A stretch of DNA of 48,760 bases from a virus. Where the stretch lies: the IMG/VR virus record IMGVR_UViG_3300006162_000019, positions 1 to 48,760 of that record. One strand, 5' to 3'. The first letter of the stretch is position 1. Each line of letters begins with the position of its first letter. Made by a program: the position numbers and the translations under genes. The notes beneath the pieces were generated by a model, which saw only the letters and a program-made list of their open reading frames with translations, was not told where the DNA came from and did not search any database. Below, one piece after another: positions 45,671 through 48,760 of this stretch.

Positions 45671-45757
45671 ATGGTTGCCGAAAAGAAATGCCATGTCGTC
45701 ATTATTTGTTGCCAGATTTTAACTTTAATAATGATCACGCTTTTATTTTTAAAATAA
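45671..45757 (+). CDS. Membrane miniprotein, 28 residues
   Basis: MVAEKKCHVVIICCQILTLI onward to LLFLK: one hydrophobic span with cysteines. The GAGGTG ribosome site lies inside the end of the previous gene and the ATG is one base after its stop. The next gene has its own AAGGAG. Size and type match the 28-residue minus-strand miniprotein. Confidence 0.55.
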   Translation: MVAEKKCHVVIICCQILTLIMITLLFLK

Positions 45758-45771
45758 AAAAGGAGAATAAA

Positions 45772-46035
45772 ATGAAGAAAGCAAAATTAGGTTTATCAAA
45801 AAAAGAAGCCGCAGCCTTAGAAATTGCCAAAAAGGTCGCAAATCTTTCAAAGCTGATTCAGGTATCAGAAGGCTTCAAAGAAGTTTACAACGAGATTGAT
45901 CGCCTTACTGTAGAGCTGGCCCAAACAGGAATCATGAATCATGGTTCTGTGGTTATCGTAGACAACTTTGCCACCAAAAATACAGCCTTCAAGACCACTG
46001 CCATTAAAAGGTTTGAAGCAAAGAAGGTGGCCTAA
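45772..46035 (+). CDS. Hypothetical early protein, 87 residues
   Basis: ATG at 45772 follows AAGGAGAATAAA. MKKAKLGLSKKEAAALEIAK onward; basic helical N-terminus, central GSVVIVDNFATKNTAF, basic end. A DNA-binding role is possible from charge only. Not recognised. Confidence 0.75.
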   Translation: MKKAKLGLSKKEAAALEIAKKVANLSKLIQVSEGFKEVYNEIDRLTVELAQTGIMNHGSVVIVDNFATKNTAFKTTAIKRFEAKKVA

Positions 46036-46036
46036 A

Positions 46037-46216
46037 ATGAAGAAAAATCCATTTGGTTGGTCTTATCCAGCGGGTGCAGAAAATGATCCAAATGCTCCGT
46101 GGAACCAAGACGACACAGAATATTGTTCAAAGTGTGATGAAGAAGCAAGTTGTGATGATGATGGGCTTTGTGAGGATTGTGCTGAAAAATTGGAGGTGCC
46201 AGATGAAGAATGTTAA
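46037..46216 (+). CDS. Small zinc-ribbon protein, 59 residues
   Basis: ATG at 46037 follows AAGGTGG at the end of the previous gene. Two CxxC knuckles, YCSKCDEE (30, 33) and LCEDCAEK (45, 48), make a zinc ribbon in an acidic protein. Possibly a modulator of host transcription or a protein adaptor. Overlaps the next gene by 14 bp. Confidence 0.75.
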   Translation: MKKNPFGWSYPAGAENDPNAPWNQDDTEYCSKCDEEASCDDDGLCEDCAEKLEVPDEEC

Positions 46217-46586
46217 AAATGAATTTAGAAAAAAGGAATTTTATCAAGATCGACAAGCTATTGGAACGGAGTCGTATCACAGGATTGGACTTTCTAGAAA
46301 AGTGATCTTTACAGATGGAACTAAGATCATGTTTGAAAAATTAAGTTGTTTTTGGCTTTGTGATATTATTTGTTCATACGCAAGCAAATTGAAGGTTGAT
46401 GAATTTTACACAGTGTATTTTATTTTAGATGAAGAAAAGAGTTCTGGAGTTTTTTACATCACTGATGGTAACTATGATGTGCTTATTGAACAAGTGGTTC
46501 CATTTACAGACATTGAAAGCAACATTCAGATGTTTATTGCTGGCAATGGTGAGTACTTGGTCGGAATGCTCCCAACTGAATATTGA
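46203..46586 (+). CDS. DUF6876-like protein, 127 residues
   Basis: MKNVKNEFRKKEFYQDRQ onward. The features FTDGTKIMFEKLSCFWLCDI, then VPFTDIESNIQMFIAGNG and the closing LVGMLPTEY agree with the DUF6876 family, small proteins of mobile elements and phages with unknown function. ATG at 46203 follows GGAGGTG. Family call is by pattern memory. Confidence 0.75.
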   Translation: MKNVKNEFRKKEFYQDRQAIGTESYHRIGLSRKVIFTDGTKIMFEKLSCFWLCDIICSYASKLKVDEFYTVYFILDEEKSSGVFYITDGNYDVLIEQVVPFTDIESNIQMFIAGNGEYLVGMLPTEY

Positions 46587-46597
46587 AAGGAAATTTT

Positions 46598-46798
46598 ATG
46601 AGTATCAGAGAGAAATTTAAAAAGAAACAGCAGGACGTTCGCACTCTTGTTCAGGTCAAGATTGATCCAGAGTTATTGGTTGATGTTGATTCGCAAATTG
46701 AAATTGATGTGAAGAATGGATTTGAACTTGACCGGACAATTCTCATCACTGCTTGTCTTCAGAATTATTTACAGGAGTCAAAGAAGGCGAAGAAGTAA
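46598..46798 (+). CDS. Ribbon-helix-helix-like small protein, 66 residues
   Basis: ATG at 46598 follows AAAGGAAA. VQVKIDPELLVDVDSQIE then ELDRTILITACLQNYLQE has the strand-helix-helix shape of RHH DNA binders or antitoxins. Possibly an early repressor. The last 53 bp run antisense into the end of the leftward gene 46746-47363. Confidence 0.65.
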   Translation: MSIREKFKKKQQDVRTLVQVKIDPELLVDVDSQIEIDVKNGFELDRTILITACLQNYLQESKKAKK

Positions 46799-47363
46799 AT
46801 TGCCTTCCGTTTAGTAAATTTTTAACAACATCACCAGAGCCAATGAGTCCGTTGGCTCTTTTTTCTTCCAGCATAATTGGCTGTCCAAGCACTCCAAGAC
46901 TCTCCATCTCTAAAATTGATTTCGCAGTGTCCCTTGCTTGAGCATGGAATGTCAGAGGGTTAAGATCCACTCCATGATTTTCGCAAACATACTGCCAGCC
47001 ACCGCACCTTTGAACCACTGCCCATCCAACATCACCAATAAAAGTTTTTGCTTCCTCGAGTCTCCAAAAGCCAAATTTTACGATGCCCTCACGAATCCTG
47101 TTTGCAGCTTCAAGGGCTTTGGAGTCGTTTGAGAGTTCTGGTCTCAAGTATTGACGAAGTTGAGCTGGATTTGGGAATGTCCTGTTTTTTGGATCTTCGG
47201 AATATTTTTTTAATGAAGTGAGATATTCGTTGAGAGTAGCTGGAACAAAATCAATCAACGAAGAAATGAACATGGTGACTTTTTCTCTTGGCAACTCGTA
47301 TCCATACAAAAATGCAATCGATGTCAAAGCTTTGCCTAAAATATCTCTTTCACTTTGATTCAT
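46746..47363 (-). CDS. Replication-associated protein of unknown family, 205 residues
   Basis: A helical protein with KNRTFPNPAQLRQYLRPEL, EAANRIREGIVKFG and FIGDVGWAVVQRCGGWQYV, a pattern recurring downstream of phage replication initiators, so a helicase-loader or adaptor role is a guess. Start ATG at 47363 shares a base with the initiator stop (TGATG). Its end overlaps the plus-strand RHH-like gene convergently. Confidence 0.7.
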   Translation of the reverse strand: MNQSERDILGKALTSIAFLYGYELPREKVTMFISSLIDFVPATLNEYLTSLKKYSEDPKNRTFPNPAQLRQYLRPELSNDSKALEAANRIREGIVKFGFWRLEEAKTFIGDVGWAVVQRCGGWQYVCENHGVDLNPLTFHAQARDTAKSILEMESLGVLGQPIMLEEKRANGLIGSGDVVKNLLNGRQFTSSPSLTPVNNSEDKQ

Positions 47364-48178
47364 CAAAATCCACCAACCTCAGCATCTTTTGCCATTTTTT
47401 CAAAAACCGAAGCTTTCTCAAATCTTCGAATTTCATTTTGTGTAATTTGTTTGCCCGTTTTCCACTGGGTAGCCAAACTTTCTGCATTTGACAACGCCAA
47501 ACCTATGGCATGTGCGGACTTAATAAAAAACGAGTCATTGTGCGCCACATAAAATTTTACAATCTCAATCGCGTCTTCACCCAACCTTTTCCCGATCTGA
47601 GAAATTTTAGCATTGACGCTTCCATTCCTAACAGGTTCAACCCCATACCGAGCGCTGTAAGCGGCTCGATAAGATTCCCAAATTTTTCGGTTCAATTCGG
47701 TGTTGGCTTTTTCACGGACCAATTCCGGTACAAGAACTGGTTTGGGAATTAATATACTCTTATCTTCTTTACTCTTATCTACTATACTCTTATCTCCGCC
47801 GTTTTCAATTCGGACAGACACCCGTCTCTTACCCGTTTTTTTATTATCGTAATGAAGTAAATCCAATAAGATAGGCATTTTTATTTGAAGTGTGTTTCCA
47901 GAAAATTCGTATGAAATTAGACCAACTTCCTGGAGGATGCACAGCAAACGCCGTAGGTTTGTCGGGGAAATGCGCAGCGTTTGCCGTACGATTCTCTGGT
48001 GAAACTGGAACGAACAGTCCGCTTCTTCCAGATTTCGGTCCGGTTTTTGTATGAGTTTTTCAACGCACATTTCGATCAAAAAGTAGTATGAAGCGGGTCC
48101 TAAATGACCCATTTCATCCATCAAATATTGCATCGATCGACCCCTGTGATTATCAGAAAAATGCTTGAACCAGATCAC
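47363..48178 (-). CDS. Replication initiator-like protein with winged helix
   Basis: A 271-residue protein. N-terminus MIWFKHFSDNHRGRSMQYLM then GPASYYFLIEMCVEKLIQK resembles the phage replisome-organiser / O-like N-terminal winged helix, with IVRQTLRISPTNLRRLLCIL as recognition region. A charged linker (KSIVDKSKEDKSIL) leads to a C-terminal helical domain. GTG start at 48178 follows TTGGAG. An origin might lie within or near it, undetected. Confidence 0.75.
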   Translation of the reverse strand: MIWFKHFSDNHRGRSMQYLMDEMGHLGPASYYFLIEMCVEKLIQKPDRNLEEADCSFQFHQRIVRQTLRISPTNLRRLLCILQEVGLISYEFSGNTLQIKMPILLDLLHYDNKKTGKRRVSVRIENGGDKSIVDKSKEDKSILIPKPVLVPELVREKANTELNRKIWESYRAAYSARYGVEPVRNGSVNAKISQIGKRLGEDAIEIVKFYVAHNDSFFIKSAHAIGLALSNAESLATQWKTGKQITQNEIRRFEKASVFEKMAKDAEVGGF

Positions 48179-48236
48179 TGTTTACTCCAATTTTTTGTTG
48201 AACCAAGACCCTGGACTATGCCTTTTTTTTAATCAA

Positions 48237-48749
48237 TTAATGATGCCTCAATCCATTAATTTTTCTTAAAACGGCCACAAAAATGAGCGACCAAATGAAT
48301 CCACCGGCTATTTTTAGGCCAGTTTGGCTTGCGGCAATAAAATAATTTATGGACCCAAAGGCCACCAATTGAAAACAAAATGAGTCAGCCAAAGACGCTA
48401 GGACGTTACTCAGATTCATTTTAACAAGCTTGGATTTCTCGATTAAAACGCTATAGACCGCATAATCGATGGTGCCAGCGATGAGAAAGCTCACCCCGCT
48501 TGCAACGCCTATCCTGCGCGATTCTGGATTGATTAAATAGGCAATCAAACTCCCAGATCCAATTAGGAGTATCATTTTGATCCTTAAATAACCGCCACGC
48601 CATAAATCCTGGAGCTGGTCCCTAGAAATCAAATCAAAAGGAATGAGACAGAGTCCTGTGAAAATAAGTCCAGAGGGACCAAATTTTGTGACGACAAGAT
48701 CCGCGATCACGATTGCTGCTAAATAGGTGGCAACTAAAAACGGACCCAT
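48237..48749 (-). CDS. VUT-family transporter, probable queuosine-precursor importer (YhhQ-like)
   Basis: A 170-residue membrane protein with about five or six hydrophobic segments: MGPFLVATYLAAIVIADL, LIFTGLCLIPFDLISRDQL, IKMILLIGSGSLIAYLI, VASGVSFLIAGTIDYAVYSV and GGFIWSLIFVAVL. The family imports preQ0, preQ1 or queuosine in bacteria. ATG at 48749 shares one base with the ParB-like gene stop; GTG at 48752 is less likely. As the last gene of the 7-deazaguanine operon it may feed precursor to DpdA. A span with FDLISRD and N-L-x-S-L-x-D is family-typical. Confidence 0.83.
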   Translation of the reverse strand: MGPFLVATYLAAIVIADLVVTKFGPSGLIFTGLCLIPFDLISRDQLQDLWRGGYLRIKMILLIGSGSLIAYLINPESRRIGVASGVSFLIAGTIDYAVYSVLIEKSKLVKMNLSNVLASLADSFCFQLVAFGSINYFIAASQTGLKIAGGFIWSLIFVAVLRKINGLRHH

Positions 48750-48760
48750 CACTCACCCAT
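48641..48760. repeat. Right copy of 120-bp terminal redundancy
   Basis: Identical to bases 1-120, closing the circle. It contains the 5' part of the transporter gene and the end of the ParB-like gene. Confidence 0.95.

Noticed and set aside
46598-46798. Possible toxin-antitoxin pair formed by the RHH-like protein and neighbour
   Set aside because: No toxin family is recognisable in the adjoining DUF6876-like gene.
48179-48236. A-tract and short CCA/TGG pairing after the transporter gene, considered as a terminator
   Set aside because: The stem is only three base pairs and the tract is on the wrong side; no terminator is supported.

Overview
The window is one complete, circularly closed genome of a tailed bacteriophage (Caudoviricetes). 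The first 120 bases recur exactly as the last 120, so the unique length is 48,640 bp. Structural genes predict a contractile-tailed (myovirus) particle. Head genes resemble the Mu head module (gp29-type portal, gpF-type minor head protein, gpI-type protease with nested scaffold). Tail genes resemble Mu (sheath, tube, frameshifted assembly chaperone, tape measure, DNA-circulation-type protein, hub, spike, baseplate J). No integrase, transposase or recognisable repressor was seen, so a lytic lifestyle is the simplest reading. Lipobox and Sec signal sequences point to a Gram-negative host. The host genus cannot be read from the sequence; a Bdellovibrio-like predator is only speculation, prompted by signal-peptide-bearing fibre-like proteins.

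Layout. Almost everything is on the minus strand, so transcription runs from high to low coordinates and across the circle junction. 48.8-46.7 kb: queuosine-precursor-type transporter, a replication-initiator-like protein and a partner. 46.8-45.4 kb: the main plus-strand island, six small early-type genes, divergent from a control region at 45.17-45.42 kb. 45.2-42.7 kb: recombination module (Gp157-like, coiled coil, Bet/RecT, SSB-like protein, HNH). 42.7-38.3 kb: accessory region of small overlapping genes, several under 60 codons, including an Acb2-like anti-CBASS candidate, a PD-(D/E)XK-like protein, membrane miniproteins and a structured intergenic element. 38.3-37.4 kb: tRNA-Asn(GUU), a small helical protein and RusA. 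37.4-35.4 kb: terminase. 35.4-23.2 kb: head. 23.2-9.8 kb: connector, tail and baseplate. 9.8-5.9 kb: three fibre-like proteins with signal peptides. 5.9-3.8 kb: small membrane proteins, a lipoprotein and a DUF5675 protein, a probable lysis region. 3.65-0.1 kb: a tightly overlapping queD-queE-folE-(T-fold-like)-dpdA-parB cluster followed by the transporter.

How it fits together. FolE, QueD and QueE convert GTP to 7-carboxy-7-deazaguanine (CDG), and DpdA is the family that exchanges guanine in DNA for a 7-deazaguanine base. The virion DNA is therefore probably hypermodified to resist host nucleases. No QueC is encoded, so the final base is either CDG-derived or relies on host QueC or on precursor import by the adjacent VUT-family transporter. 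The encoded tRNA-Asn has a GUU anticodon, a natural queuosine site, which may connect phage and host 7-deazaguanine pools.

Genes missed by simple length cut-offs include a -1 frameshift tail chaperone, a scaffold nested inside the protease gene, and several 28-58-codon genes with ribosome sites or stop/start overlaps.
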